Positions 42,249 through 50,717 are shown, counted from the stretch's first letter. The stretch: 64,000 nt of DNA from Curtobacterium sp. MMLR14_010 (GCF_001865015.1 NZ_MJGV01000068.1:129998-193997); one strand, 5' to 3'. Notes: generated from the sequence alone by a model not told the origin. Translations and numbers: made by a program.

Positions 42249-42793
42249 GGCCGGCGGACCCGGCCCTGGCGCCCGGCGATCGCCCGGCGGACCGTCTCGT
42301 ACTCGCCCTCGCTGATCAGGCCGTCCTGGAACGCGGCGGCGAGCTCCTTGGCGGTGCCGGTCTGGGCCGCGGCGCTGTCGTAGCCGGAGTCGCGCGCCGG
42401 TGTCCGGTGCGTCATCGCCATCGTCGAGAGTTCGCGCATCATCGTGTCGGAGTCGATCAAGCCGGCCTGGCGCTGGGAGATGACCTCGCGCGGGGACGGC
42501 CGCGACGCGGTCAGCGCTCGCCGGGTCAGGCGCCGGGAGACCTCGGGCTGCGAGATGCCGGCGAGCCGGGCGATGTCCCGCGGGGTGACCCCGAGGTCGG
42601 CGAGCTCGAAGATGCCGCGGCGGAGCTCCATCTCGGCGAGGTGCTGCTGTTCGCGGCTGTGCAGGACGCTGAGGACGGCGGCGCGGACCGATGCGGTGTC
42701 GCCGTCCATCCGGGCGGCCAGGGCGTCCACGAGCGACTCGACGTCGTGCCGAGGCCGTTGTCCGGCTCGGTGCCGAGGGTCCATCTCCGTCAT
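42245..42793 (-). CDS. Helix-turn-helix protein, probable antitoxin partner of the zeta kinase
   Basis: 182 residues. The clear feature is FELADLGVTPRDIARLAGISQPEVSRRLTRR, a helix-turn-helix at about 70-100. A C-terminal segment (AKELAAAFQDGLISEGEYETVRRAIAGR) resembles the SHOCT-like short helical motifs that end in an oligomerising helix. The ATG at 42793 has GGAG nine bases upstream; an in-frame extension upstream would cross a GC-rich repeat. The stop overlaps the zeta gene start by 4 bp. Such HTH-zeta pairs are frequent in actinobacteria and are listed as putative toxin-antitoxin modules. Confidence 0.75.
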   Translation of the reverse strand: MTEMDPRHRAGQRPRHDVESLVDALAARMDGDTASVRAAVLSVLHSREQQHLAEMELRRGIFELADLGVTPRDIARLAGISQPEVSRRLTRRALTASRPSPREVISQRQAGLIDSDTMMRELSTMAMTHRTPARDSGYDSAAAQTGTAKELAAAFQDGLISEGEYETVRRAIAGRQGRVRRP

Positions 42794-42828
42794 CGCTGCT
42801 CCGTCCTCGCGGTGCCGATCGTACCGCC

Positions 42829-42930
42829 GCCGAGGGGCGGCGAGCGTCCCGCCGCCGGGCGGCACCGACCGTCCCGCCGCCGAGCGACGCCGGGCGACGC
42901 CGGGCGGCGCCGAGCGGCGGCGACCCCCTC
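42829..42930. repeat. Tandem CGCCGCC-rich repeats
   Basis: The gap between the two divergent genes is a run of imperfect units of the form CGTCCCGCCGCCGAGCGGCG. It carries no coding signal; it may hold the promoter of either gene, but nothing specific is visible apart from CCCCTCCGTAGG before the plus-strand start. Confidence 0.6.
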
Positions 42931-42944
42931 CGTAGGATCGGGGC

Positions 42945-43334
42945 ATGGGCGGTGACGGCGTCGACGTGTGGCTGGACTCGTGGCAGGTCGACGAGGACCA
43001 CTTCGAGGTGTCCCTCGGCGAGCGCGTCGACTGGGACACCGTGACCATGGACGCGTCCTGGGTGTCGAGGCTGTTCGTCGACCGGACGATCCCGTGGACC
43101 CGCGACACCTACGCGGATGCGACCCGAGCACCGGACGACCCGTCCTGGCACCGGGTGCAGGGCCGGGTGTCGGGCATCGAGCAGGTCACGGTCACCTTCG
43201 TCGCGTCGGACGACCCGGCGGACCCCGGCCTCGTTCCCGTCCCCGGAGCCGCGGTGGTGCAGCCGGTCACCTCCCTCTGGGACCGTCCCGCCCACCCGGA
43301 CGTGCTGGTCGGGTTCGTCGTCCGGGTGGCCTGA
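42945..43334 (+). CDS. Small hypothetical protein (possibly DUF6578)
   Basis: 129 residues. MGGDGVDVWLDSWQVDEDHF, then VSLGERVDWDTVTMDASWVS and a C-terminal HPDVLVGFVVRVA suggest a compact beta-rich domain. The first line (WLDSWQV and a following V-x-W segment) recalls DUF6578, but I am not sure. No signal peptide. It is divergent from the HTH-zeta pair and upstream of the GH31 gene by 166 bp, with the GH31 operator between them. Confidence 0.5.
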   Translation: MGGDGVDVWLDSWQVDEDHFEVSLGERVDWDTVTMDASWVSRLFVDRTIPWTRDTYADATRAPDDPSWHRVQGRVSGIEQVTVTFVASDDPADPGLVPVPGAAVVQPVTSLWDRPAHPDVLVGFVVRVA

Positions 43335-43419
43335 CCGCTCCGTCGGCCGAGCACCCGTTCGTCCAGACGGCGCACCGGGAACGCATCGGCCCTTCCTCGG
43401 GAGCCGGAAGGCACCTAGG

Positions 43420-43437
43420 GTTTACAGCGTTGTAAAC
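43420..43437 (+). promoter_or_regulatory. LacI-type operator upstream of the GH31 gene
   Basis: GTTTACAGCGTTGTAAAC: arms of 7 bp, GTTTACA and TGTAAAC, around GCGT. The AT-rich arms stand out in this GC-rich DNA and match LacI/GalR-family sites of sugar regulons. It lies 63 bp before the GH31 start. No LacI gene is adjacent; the nearest one in the window is at 59780. Confidence 0.6.
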
Positions 43438-43500
43438 GGAGCGTCGATCAGGACACTCCGACCGACCCGGCCGACCCCGGCCCGATGGACGACGTCGTCC

Positions 43501-46500
43501 ATGAGGAGTTCCCTGTTGCGTCCCTTCTCCGTCCGATCCCGGGGGCGGCAGCGCGCCGTCGACGCTGCCGTCGTGGGCACGACCGTGCTGGGCCTGCTCG
43601 GCCTCGCCGCGCTCCCTGCCACGGCCGACACCGCCGCCGCCCGCACCGTCCAGTCCGGCCAGGCCCGCTTCGAGGTCCTGTCCCCGACGCTGATCCGCAC
43701 CGAGTACGCCGGCGACAGCAGGTTCACCGACGGCAGCACCTTCAACGTCATCGGTCGGGACGACTTCGCCCCGACGACGTTCACGAAGACGGAGCGCGAC
43801 GGCTGGCTGACGCTCGACACCGGCTCGATGACCGTCCGCTACAAGGAGGGCTCCGGGGCGTTCACACAGGACACCCTGCAGACCAGCCTCACCCTGCCGT
43901 CCGGGCAGCGGGTCTCCGGGACGCCGTGGGTGTCCACGCCGACCCCCTCGTGCGCGATCGGCTCGCTGTGTGAGGCCGAGGCGCTCCGGCTCACCGGGCT
44001 GTCCCTCGCGACGGACCACGCGGGCTTCACCGGCGCCGGGTTCGCCGCGGGCTTCGAGTCCGTCGGCAACGCGATGACCTTCACGACGACCGCGGCGACG
44101 GCCGGCTCGTACGAGCTGGCCCTGCGGTACGCGAACTCGCAGGGCGGCGACGGCAAGGTCGCCACCCGCACGTTGAGCGTCACCGTGGACGGCGGCGCAG
44201 CGACGACGGTCAGCCTGGCGCCCGGTGCGAACTGGGATGACTGGAAGACCACCGCCGCCACGGCGATCGACCTGCCCGCCGGCACGCACACCGTGCGCAT
44301 CGAGCGCGCCGCGGGCGACTCGGGCCAGGTCAACGTCGACAGCCTCGCCCTCGTGACGACCGGTGGTGCGTACCCGGCCCCGACCACGACGGTCGCCGGG
44401 CAGGACTGCGCGTTCGGCGCCGTGTGCCAGGCCGAGGACGCGACACTGACCGCCCCGGCCACCGCTGCGACGAACCACAACGGCTCCGCCGGTGCCGGCT
44501 TCGTCGCCGGGTTCGAGCGCGCGGGTGCCGCGATGACCACCCATGTCACCGGTGTGCCGGCCGCCGGCGACTACACGCTGCAGGTCCGCTACGCCAACGG
44601 CGGCACCGCCACGCCGACCCTGACCGCGGCCCCGACCGGACAGGCCACCACGACGGCCACACTGCCGCCGACGAGCGGTTGGGACTACTGGAACACCGTG
44701 CAGGTGCCCGTGCACCTCGCGGCCGGCGCGAACGACGTCGTGCTCGGATGCCCGACCGTCGCGGCGAACTGCAACGTCAACTTCGACACCGTCGCCGCGG
44801 TCGACGCCGCGTCGCCGGTCCTCGCCGCGCACGCCCCGCTCGGCGGCTACCGTCGCGACCTCGACACCGCCAACGGGTCGGTGAAGACCAACCCGGGCTT
44901 GCTGTACCAGGACGGCTGGTCGCTCCTCGACGACAGCGCCTCGGCCGGGTACGACCAGGCGACGGACACGGTCACGCCTGCGAGCGACCACGGCGGGAAG
45001 CAGTACCAGGACGGCTACGTCTTCGGCTACGGCACCGACTACCGCCATGCGCTGCAGGAGCTCGCCGTGCTGACCGGCCCGACGAAGCTGCTGCCCCGCT
45101 GGGCGTACGGCGTCTGGTACTCCGAGTACTACGACCGCTCGCAGGCCGACTACCTCGCGATCGCGAAGCAGTTCAAGGAGCAGGGCGTCCCCGTCGACGT
45201 GATGGCGATCGACACGGACTACAAGGTCGGCAGCCCGACGAACGAGGGCGACAGCAAGTGGGACGGCTGGTCGGTCGACCCCACCAGGATCCCGGACATG
45301 ACCAGCCTGCTCGCCGACTGGCACGCCGAGGGCATCCACAACACGCTCAACATCCACCCGTCGATCTCGGGCAGCGACCCCCGGTTCGCCCAGGCGCAGG
45401 CCACGGCGAAGGGCAAGCTCACGAAGGGCGACGGCGACCGCTGGCTGTTCGACTGGTCCGACCCTGACCAGCTCAAGGCCTACTTCGACCTGCACACGGC
45501 GATGCAGCCGAAGGGCGTCGACATGTGGTGGCTCGACTGGTGCTGCAGCGAGGTGTCGAAGTACTCGGCGAACGGCGTCACCCCCGACGCCTTCATCAAC
45601 CAGCAGTACGCGAAGGCCACGAACGAGGCCCTCGGCGGCCGTGGGCTCGCGTTCTCGCGGGCGTACGGCTCGCTGACCGCCGGCGGCTACGGCAACCCGC
45701 AGCCCGTGCCGACCGGCCCGTGGGCGGACAAGCGCACCACCGTGCACTTCACCGGCGACACCACGTCCTCGTGGGACATGCTGCTGGCCGAGGTCGGGTA
45801 CACCCCCGGTGAGTCCGCGGCGACCGGCCTGGCGTCGATCAGCCACGACATCGGCGGGCACAACGGCGCCCAGTACGGCATCACGGGCGCCGAACCGGGG
45901 ACGACCCAGCTGCCGGAGGACCTCTACGCCCGCTGGGTGCAGCTCGGGGCCTTCCAGCCGATCGACCGCCTGCACAGCAACCACAGTGACCGGCTGCCGT
46001 GGCAGTACCCCGCTGCGGGGAACGCCTCCGCGAAGCAGTTCCTCAACCTCCGCGAGGACCTGCTCCCGCTGACGTACACGCTCGCCGCCCAGGCGACCGC
46101 GACCGGCACCCCGATCCTGCAGCCGCTCTACCTGCAGTACCCCGAGGCGCAGCAGTCGTACGCCATGGCCGGCTCGGAGTACCTGTACGGGCCGGACGTC
46201 CTCGTCGCCCCGGTCACGACCGCGAACGACGCCTCCGGGACGGCCACACGCTCGGTGTGGTTCCCGGCCGGCAGCTCCTGGACCGACTGGTTCACGGGCA
46301 AGACCCACCAGGGCGGCACGACCGCGCAGGTGACGACCGGACTCGACGCGATGCCGGTGTTCGTGAAGAGCGGCGGGATCGTCCCGACCCGGTCACACCA
46401 CGTGACGAACGACGGGTCCGGACCGCTCGACGCCGTGACCCTCCGCGTCGCGACCGGCGCGAACGGCTCCTTCGCCCTGCACGAGGACGCCGGTGAGGAC

Positions 46501-47391
46501 ACCGCGACCGGCGGGACCGGCGCGACCGGGGCCGTGGACGCCACCACGACGGCGGACGCGACGAGCCGGGCGGCGGCGGGCAGCGCCTCCACCGCGGTGC
46601 GGTACACGCAGCAGGCCGCCGGCGGGCAGCTCGACATCGCCCCGGCCGACGGCTCCTTCGCCGGCCAGGTGCGGGACCGCAGCTGGACCGCGACCTTCGC
46701 CGACACCGACCGTCCGACCACGGTCACCGTCGACGGTCGTGCCGTCCCCCGCACCGGCTGGACCTACGACGCCGACGCGCGCACCCTGACGGTGCCGGTC
46801 GCCGAGCGGTCCGTGACCCAGCGCACGGTCGTGCGCTTCTCCACCGCGGCCGCGGTGACCCCGACGCTGCAGGTCGCCGACCCGCGGGTCGAGGCCGGCG
46901 CGACCCAGACCGTCACGGGCAGCGGGTTCCCCGCCTCCATCGACGTGGTGCTCGCGACGCAGCCTGACGTCGGCGGCGTGACCGTGCGGTCGGACGTGGA
47001 CGGCGCGTTCTCGGCCGACCTGCCGGTGGCGACCACGGCCTCCGGGCGGGTGGGGGTGACCGCGTCGGTGGACGGTGCCGTCGTGGCTCGCGCCGCCTTC
47101 ACGGTGACGGCGGCAGCTGGTCCGGCACCGACGGCTCCGGCGAGCGGCACGCCCGGTGCCGGGCCCACCTCCGGTGCCGGGGCGCCCGGTCCTGGAGGCG
47201 GTGGTGCCGCCGGCGACGCCGGTGGCAGTCCGGCAGACGCCGGGCCCGGCACGGGGGCTGCGCGTCCGGGCGGGGCACTCGCCTTCACCGGGGCTGACCT
47301 GCTGCCGATGGGGCTGCTCGCCGCGGCGCTGCTGGCCGCCGGAGGGCTGCTGCTGACCCGGCGGATCCGTCGGGGTCGGTCACGCGGCTGA
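43501..47391 (+). CDS. Secreted, cell-wall-anchored GH31 glycoside hydrolase with two CBM-like inserts
   Basis: 1296 residues. A signal peptide (about 1-45, TTVLGLLGLAALPATADT) is followed by the GH31 N-terminal beta domain, interrupted by two related carbohydrate-binding modules of CBM6/35 type at about 160-290 and 300-440 (CAIGSLCEAEALRLTG and CAFGAVCQAEDATLTA). The GH31 barrel has nucleophile Asp679 in MWWLDWCCSE and acid/base Asp753 in HFTGDTTSSW, with IDTDYK and ISHDIGGHNG. A C-terminal beta domain precedes a Gly/Ala/Pro stretch, the sorting signal LAFTG (1260-1264), a hydrophobic helix and the basic tail TRRIRRGRSRG. LAxTG is the class E sortase form found in high-GC actinobacteria. GH31 covers alpha-glucosidases, alpha-xylosidases and transglucosidases, so the substrate is open. 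Confidence 0.92.
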   Translation: MRSSLLRPFSVRSRGRQRAVDAAVVGTTVLGLLGLAALPATADTAAARTVQSGQARFEVLSPTLIRTEYAGDSRFTDGSTFNVIGRDDFAPTTFTKTERDGWLTLDTGSMTVRYKEGSGAFTQDTLQTSLTLPSGQRVSGTPWVSTPTPSCAIGSLCEAEALRLTGLSLATDHAGFTGAGFAAGFESVGNAMTFTTTAATAGSYELALRYANSQGGDGKVATRTLSVTVDGGAATTVSLAPGANWDDWKTTAATAIDLPAGTHTVRIERAAGDSGQVNVDSLALVTTGGAYPAPTTTVAGQDCAFGAVCQAEDATLTAPATAATNHNGSAGAGFVAGFERAGAAMTTHVTGVPAAGDYTLQVRYANGGTATPTLTAAPTGQATTTATLPPTSGWDYWNTVQVPVHLAAGANDVVLGCPTVAANCNVNFDTVAAVDAASPVLAAHAPLGGYRRDLDTANGSVKTNPGLLYQDGWSLLDDSASAGYDQATDTVTPASDHGGKQYQDGYVFGYGTDYRHALQELAVLTGPTKLLPRWAYGVWYSEYYDRSQADYLAIAKQFKEQGVPVDVMAIDTDYKVGSPTNEGDSKWDGWSVDPTRIPDMTSLLADWHAEGIHNTLNIHPSISGSDPRFAQAQATAKGKLTKGDGDRWLFDWSDPDQLKAYFDLHTAMQPKGVDMWWLDWCCSEVSKYSANGVTPDAFINQQYAKATNEALGGRGLAFSRAYGSLTAGGYGNPQPVPTGPWADKRTTVHFTGDTTSSWDMLLAEVGYTPGESAATGLASISHDIGGHNGAQYGITGAEPGTTQLPEDLYARWVQLGAFQPIDRLHSNHSDRLPWQYPAAGNASAKQFLNLREDLLPLTYTLAAQATATGTPILQPLYLQYPEAQQSYAMAGSEYLYGPDVLVAPVTTANDASGTATRSVWFPAGSSWTDWFTGKTHQGGTTAQVTTGLDAMPVFVKSGGIVPTRSHHVTNDGSGPLDAVTLRVATGANGSFALHEDAGEDTATGGTGATGAVDATTTADATSRAAAGSASTAVRYTQQAAGGQLDIAPADGSFAGQVRDRSWTATFADTDRPTTVTVDGRAVPRTGWTYDADARTLTVPVAERSVTQRTVVRFSTAAAVTPTLQVADPRVEAGATQTVTGSGFPASIDVVLATQPDVGGVTVRSDVDGAFSADLPVATTASGRVGVTASVDGAVVARAAFTVTAAAGPAPTAPASGTPGAGPTSGAGAPGPGGGGAAGDAGGSPADAGPGTGAARPGGALAFTGADLLPMGLLAAALLAAGGLLLTRRIRRGRSRG

Positions 47392-47420
47392 CGCTCGTCG
47401 CCCGGGCGCCGGAATGGCCC

Positions 47421-47482
47421 GGTGCGAGGGTGCCCACGCCGTGCGATGTCAGAACGTCGCACGGGGTGGGCACGCTCGCACC
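47421..47482. terminator. Family B hairpin between convergent genes
   Basis: Two 26-bp arms beginning GGTGCGAGGGTGCCCACG and ending with CGCTCGCACC, around a 10-nt loop TGTCAGAACG, pair at 24 of 26 positions. It follows the GH31 stop by about 30 bp and precedes the DUF1772 stop on the other strand. One of four family B copies in the window. Confidence 0.8.
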
Positions 47483-47508
47483 AGGCGGGACGCCCGCGCG
47501 CGCCCTGG

Positions 47509-47982
47509 TCAGAGCGCGACGAGCGTGAGGCCGAGGGCGAGCAGGGCGACTCCCTGCAGGGTCGCCCGCAGCACGATGACCCGGTCCCACCGGTCCTGCA
47601 GCGATCGCGCGTCCGCGGGGGTCTCGTGGGCGTCGGCCGCAGCGGTGAGCCGCGCGTTGACCGGGGCACTGACCCGGACGTAGACGACCATCCACACCAC
47701 GAGCAGGACGAACGCACCGCCCGCCAGGACACCCGCGGCCGCGTGGCCGGACAACGCGGCGAGCACGGTCGCGACCAGGGCGAAGAGGAGTCCGACGACG
47801 CCGGGTACGCGCATGCGGACGTCGGCGTAGCGGTGCAGGTTGCCCATCACCGTCGTGAGGGCGGCGTCGCTGACCCGCGCGAGGGCCGGACGCTGGGCGA
47901 TGGCGCAGAAGACGTCGGTGCCGTAGACGACCCCGGTGCCCAGGAGGGCGAGCAGGGTGGCGAGCTGGACCAGGGCGGTCAT
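47509..47982 (-). CDS. DUF1772 (anthrone oxygenase-like) membrane protein
   Basis: 157 residues with four hydrophobic segments: LVQLATLLALLGTGVVYGTD, VPGVVGLLFALVATVLAAL, LAGGAFVLLVVWMVVYV and ATLQGVALLALGLTLVAL. The layout and the NARLTAAAD stretch between helices three and four fit DUF1772. Its ATG overlaps the stop of the SnoaL-like gene by 4 bp. Pairing of a SnoaL-like and a DUF1772 protein under a TetR regulator suggests small-molecule tailoring or detoxification; the substrate is unknown. Confidence 0.75.
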   Translation of the reverse strand: MTALVQLATLLALLGTGVVYGTDVFCAIAQRPALARVSDAALTTVMGNLHRYADVRMRVPGVVGLLFALVATVLAALSGHAAAGVLAGGAFVLLVVWMVVYVRVSAPVNARLTAAADAHETPADARSLQDRWDRVIVLRATLQGVALLALGLTLVAL

Positions 47983-48407
47983 GCGCGGGACTCCTGGTCC
48001 CCGCCGAGTGCCGGGAGGGCGCCGACCTGCTGGAAGACCTCCATCAGGTTGAGCTCGTCCCAGTGCTCCACGAACAGGCCGTCCTCGACGCGCCAGATGT
48101 CGATGCTCCGCAACTCGACCGGGAGGCCCGTGGCCGGGATGCCGAGCAGGTCGCCGGTGTGCGTGCCCCGGTAGACGAAGCGGCCGACCACGCGGTCGCC
48201 GGCGACGACGAGGTCCTCCATCGTGACCGTGACGTCGGGCAGGCCGTGGAAGAACGCCGCCCAGAAGGTGCGGTTCGCCGCGCGGCCGTCGGGGACGACG
48301 ACGTTGTGGTTGCGGTAGTCCTCGGCGACGAAGGCGTCGACGAGCTCGGGGTCGTGGGTGTTGAGCATGGTCAGGTACGTGTCGGCGAGTGCTTCGTGGG
48401 TGGTCAT
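47979..48407 (-). CDS. SnoaL-like ester cyclase/NTF2-fold protein
   Basis: 142 residues, one cone-shaped NTF2-like domain. LVDAFVAEDYRNHNVVVPDG, FFHGLPDVTVTMEDLVVAGD, RFVYRGTHTGDLLGIPATG and IDIWRVEDGLFVEHWDELN follow the SnoaL-like polyketide cyclase pattern closely. There are many such proteins of unknown function. It is the first gene of a two-gene operon with DUF1772, divergent from the TetR gene at 48516. Confidence 0.85.
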   Translation of the reverse strand: MTTHEALADTYLTMLNTHDPELVDAFVAEDYRNHNVVVPDGRAANRTFWAAFFHGLPDVTVTMEDLVVAGDRVVGRFVYRGTHTGDLLGIPATGLPVELRSIDIWRVEDGLFVEHWDELNLMEVFQQVGALPALGGDQESRA

Positions 48408-48421
48408 GGGCCGTTCCTCCT

Positions 48422-48486
48422 GGGTTAGCGGTGCTAGGTAGTAGCAACGCTAACCCTGCTTTTCCGTCTCGTCAATAGCGCCGCTA
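48422..48486. promoter_or_regulatory. TetR operator in the SnoaL/TetR divergent gap
   Basis: GGGTTAGCG (48422-48430) and CGCTAACCC (48448-48456) form a perfect 9-bp inverted repeat 17 bp apart, and TAGCGCCGCTA (48476-48486) repeats the TAGCG core as a palindrome. Placement between the two divergent starts (48407 and 48516) fits control of both by the adjacent TetR protein. Confidence 0.6.
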
Positions 48487-48515
48487 GGGAATCGTGCTGC
48501 TGCTAGCATGACCGC

Positions 48516-49085
48516 ATGGCAATCACGGACCGACGGCAGCGCGAGCGCACGGCGCAACGCGACCTGATCGTCGCGTCCGCGCGGGTGCTCGCGGAGCAGG
48601 AGGGCTGGGACGCGGTCACCACCCGACGCCTGGCGACCGAGATCGAGTACAGCCAGCCGGTCATCTACAAGCACTTCGCGTCGCTGGGCGCCCTGGCCGA
48701 GGCGGTCGCGCTCGAGGGCTTCGCCGAACTCGCCGCGGCGGTCCACCAGGCCCGGGTCGGTGCTGCGGACGCCGATCCGGTGGTCGTCGTCGCGCACGCG
48801 TACGTCGACTGGGCCGTCGCGAACCCGTCGCTCTACGACGTCATGTTCGTCCGCGCCACCGGCCTGCAGTTCGGCGCCGAGGAGACCCCGCCCCAGCTCA
48901 CCGAGGGGTACGCCGAACTCCTGGCGGCGACGAGCACGGTCGCCGGTGACCGCGATCCCGAGGTCCTCACCGAGGTGTTGTGGGCGGCGCTGCACGGCCT
49001 GGTGCTGCTCGACCGCGGGGGTCGGCTCCGGCCGGCGCACCGCCGGGCCCGCGTCGAGGCCGTTGCGGCGCTCCTGGCGGGCTGA
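48516..49085 (+). CDS. TetR-family regulator
   Basis: 189 residues. The N-terminal helix-turn-helix is clear: RDLIVASARVLAEQEGWDAV, TTRRLATEIEYSQPVIYKHFASLGALAEAV. The C-terminal ligand domain carries YVDWAVANPSLYDVMFV and EVLWAALHGLVLLDRGGRL, as in the TetR group with the C-terminal WHG domain. It is divergent from SnoaL-DUF1772 and shares the operator region. Confidence 0.92.
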   Translation: MAITDRRQRERTAQRDLIVASARVLAEQEGWDAVTTRRLATEIEYSQPVIYKHFASLGALAEAVALEGFAELAAAVHQARVGAADADPVVVVAHAYVDWAVANPSLYDVMFVRATGLQFGAEETPPQLTEGYAELLAATSTVAGDRDPEVLTEVLWAALHGLVLLDRGGRLRPAHRRARVEAVAALLAG

Positions 49086-49120
49086 CCTGGGCGCTGCACC
49101 GTGCGCGTCTCGTCAGCCAG

Positions 49121-49178
49121 TGCGAGGTTGCACACACCGTGCGGGCCCCCGAGCGCGCACCGGGTGTGCAACCTCGCA
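49121..49178. terminator. Family B hairpin between convergent TetR genes
   Basis: TGCGAGGTTGCACACACCGT (continuing GCG) pairs with CGCACCGGGTGTGCAACCTCGCA at 21 of 23 positions around a 12-nt loop. It lies in the gap between two TetR genes that end facing each other. Confidence 0.8.
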
Positions 49179-49220
49179 CCGGGGGCGAGCGCGGCGCCGC
49201 GCCGCGCCATGCCGCCCGCC

Positions 49221-49793
49221 TCACCGCTCCGCGGACCCGCGCAGCCCCCGGTCGACGAAGTCGATCATCCACGCGAAGCTCTCGTCGACGTCGGTGCCCA
49301 TGCGGAACCCGTCCGAGGCCTCGATCGTGGCGAAGCCGTGCAGCACGCTCCGGAGCATGCGGATCGCGTGCACCTCGTCCGCCGGGTCGAGCCGGTACCC
49401 ACGGAGCGCGGCCGCGAAGGACGCGAGGCTGCGCTCGAGCGCTGTGGCCAGGGGGTCGTCCGGCCCGGTCGGACGCGTGCCGACGGTCGCGGCGTACCGG
49501 CCGGGGTGGCGTTGCACGTAGCGCCGGACGGTCTGCGCGGCGGCGGCGAGGGCGTCCACGCCGGCCAGTCCCTGCATGGCCTCTCGGAGTTCGTCGCCGA
49601 GCTCGTTCGCCGCGAGGACCGCCACACGACGGGTCAGGTCGGGCAGCCCGTCGACGTGCTTGTAGAGCGAGGGGGACTTCACGCCGAGCCGTTCGGCAAC
49701 GATGCTCATGCTCAGCTGCGCGAGGCCGATCTCGTCGGCGAGGGTCGCGGCGGCCTCGGTGACCGTCGCGGGGTCGAGCCCGGCCCTAGGCAC
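49221..49793 (-). CDS. TetR-family regulator (with hydrolase)
   Basis: 190 residues from the GTG at 49793. The helix-turn-helix is TEAAATLADEIGLAQLSMSI with VAERLGVKSPSLYKHVDGLPDL. The C-terminal domain has LRSVLHGFATIEASDGFRMG, typical of the TetR subgroup with a WHG-like domain. It is encoded downstream of the alpha/beta hydrolase and overlaps it by 8 bp, so the two are co-transcribed. The operator at 50679-50717 upstream of the hydrolase is its likely site, giving autoregulation. Confidence 0.9.
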   Translation of the reverse strand: MPRAGLDPATVTEAAATLADEIGLAQLSMSIVAERLGVKSPSLYKHVDGLPDLTRRVAVLAANELGDELREAMQGLAGVDALAAAAQTVRRYVQRHPGRYAATVGTRPTGPDDPLATALERSLASFAAALRGYRLDPADEVHAIRMLRSVLHGFATIEASDGFRMGTDVDESFAWMIDFVDRGLRGSAER

Positions 49794-50658
49794 GAGGACC
49801 CGTGGCGCCCGTGGTGTCCGCGGCGCCGGCGCCCACGGTCCGACGGAGGAACGGCAGCAGCAGGGCCACCACCTGGTCCGGCGTCTCGGTGTGGGGGTAG
49901 TGCCCGGCACCGTCGATGACCTCGAGCTCACCGAGGCCCTCGGCCAGGTCGCCGATGACCCGCAGCCCCTCGGCCCGGGGGTCCGCCCAGTCGGGGTCGG
50001 CGCTGCCCTCGACGACGAGCACGGGGCAGCGCACGTCGGCCAGGTGAGCACCGGCGTCCGCGGGGGAGGTCTTCGTCATCGCGCGGAGCACCGCCATGCG
50101 CTCCGGCTGCTGCAGGGTCGTCTCGATGCGGGTGCGCTCCTGGGCCCAGTCGGCGGGCTTCGTCGGGACGGCGACGTCGAGGTAGGCCATCCAGCCGGCC
50201 AGGCTGCCGGTCGTCATGACCTTCGCGAGCTGCAGCGTGCCGGCACGGTGGTGCTTGTTGCGCAGGAGCCCGACGAGGTCGACGCCCTGCTTCCGGGTGA
50301 ACGGGGCGAGCTCGACGATGCCGACGACCACGTCGGGCGCGGTCGCCGCCGCGATCGTGGCCGCGCCGCCGCTGATCGACTGTCCGACGACGACGGCCGG
50401 CCCGCCGAGGTGGCGGACGACGGCGACGAGGTCGCCGGCGATGTCCGTGCGCTGGTACGACGGCCACGCCGCGCTCGAGTCGCCGCAGCCGCGGATGTCG
50501 ACGTTCGCGACCCGGTAGCCGGCGGCGACGAGCTGTGGGACGACGAACCGGTACGAGTGACGGCTGTCGCCCATCCCGTGGGCGAGGACGACGAGCGGGC
50601 CGGTACCGGTGACGTCCACGGCGATGGTCCCGTCGTCGGTGGTGATGTGTTCGAGCAT
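49786..50658 (-). CDS. Alpha/beta hydrolase
   Basis: 290 residues. PLVVLAHGMGDSRHSYRFV gives the HG oxyanion loop, VVGQSISGGAA the nucleophile serine, and DGAGHYPHTETPDQV the catalytic histidine. The fold is that of epoxide hydrolase/haloperoxidase-like esterases with a serine nucleophile. The ATG 50658 is chosen; the frame extends upstream across the operator, which argues against the longer form, and AGGAGGA precedes the ATG. The substrate is unknown, but regulation by a linked TetR suggests an inducible detoxification or catabolic role. Confidence 0.86.
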   Translation of the reverse strand: MLEHITTDDGTIAVDVTGTGPLVVLAHGMGDSRHSYRFVVPQLVAAGYRVANVDIRGCGDSSAAWPSYQRTDIAGDLVAVVRHLGGPAVVVGQSISGGAATIAAATAPDVVVGIVELAPFTRKQGVDLVGLLRNKHHRAGTLQLAKVMTTGSLAGWMAYLDVAVPTKPADWAQERTRIETTLQQPERMAVLRAMTKTSPADAGAHLADVRCPVLVVEGSADPDWADPRAEGLRVIGDLAEGLGELEVIDGAGHYPHTETPDQVVALLLPFLRRTVGAGAADTTGATGPRA

Positions 50659-50678
50659 GTCGTCCTCCTGGGGGTGTC

Positions 50679-50717
50679 TGGCTAATGCCAGTAGCCACAA
50701 GCTATGACCATTAGCCA
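50679..50717 (-). promoter_or_regulatory. TetR operator upstream of the hydrolase
   Basis: TGGCTAATG (50679-50687) and CATTAGCCA (50709-50717) form a perfect 9-bp inverted repeat with a 21-bp spacer, and TAGCC/GGCTA cores recur within. It lies 20 bp upstream of the hydrolase start. Confidence 0.6.

Noticed and set aside
42245-42793. Epsilon-type antitoxin for the zeta kinase
   Set aside because: The upstream protein is a helix-turn-helix protein of 182 residues, not the short three-helix epsilon fold.
43267-46308. Long minus-strand open frame opposite the GH31 gene
   Set aside because: Antisense shadow; no motif, no ribosome site, and the plus strand encodes a complete GH31 protein.
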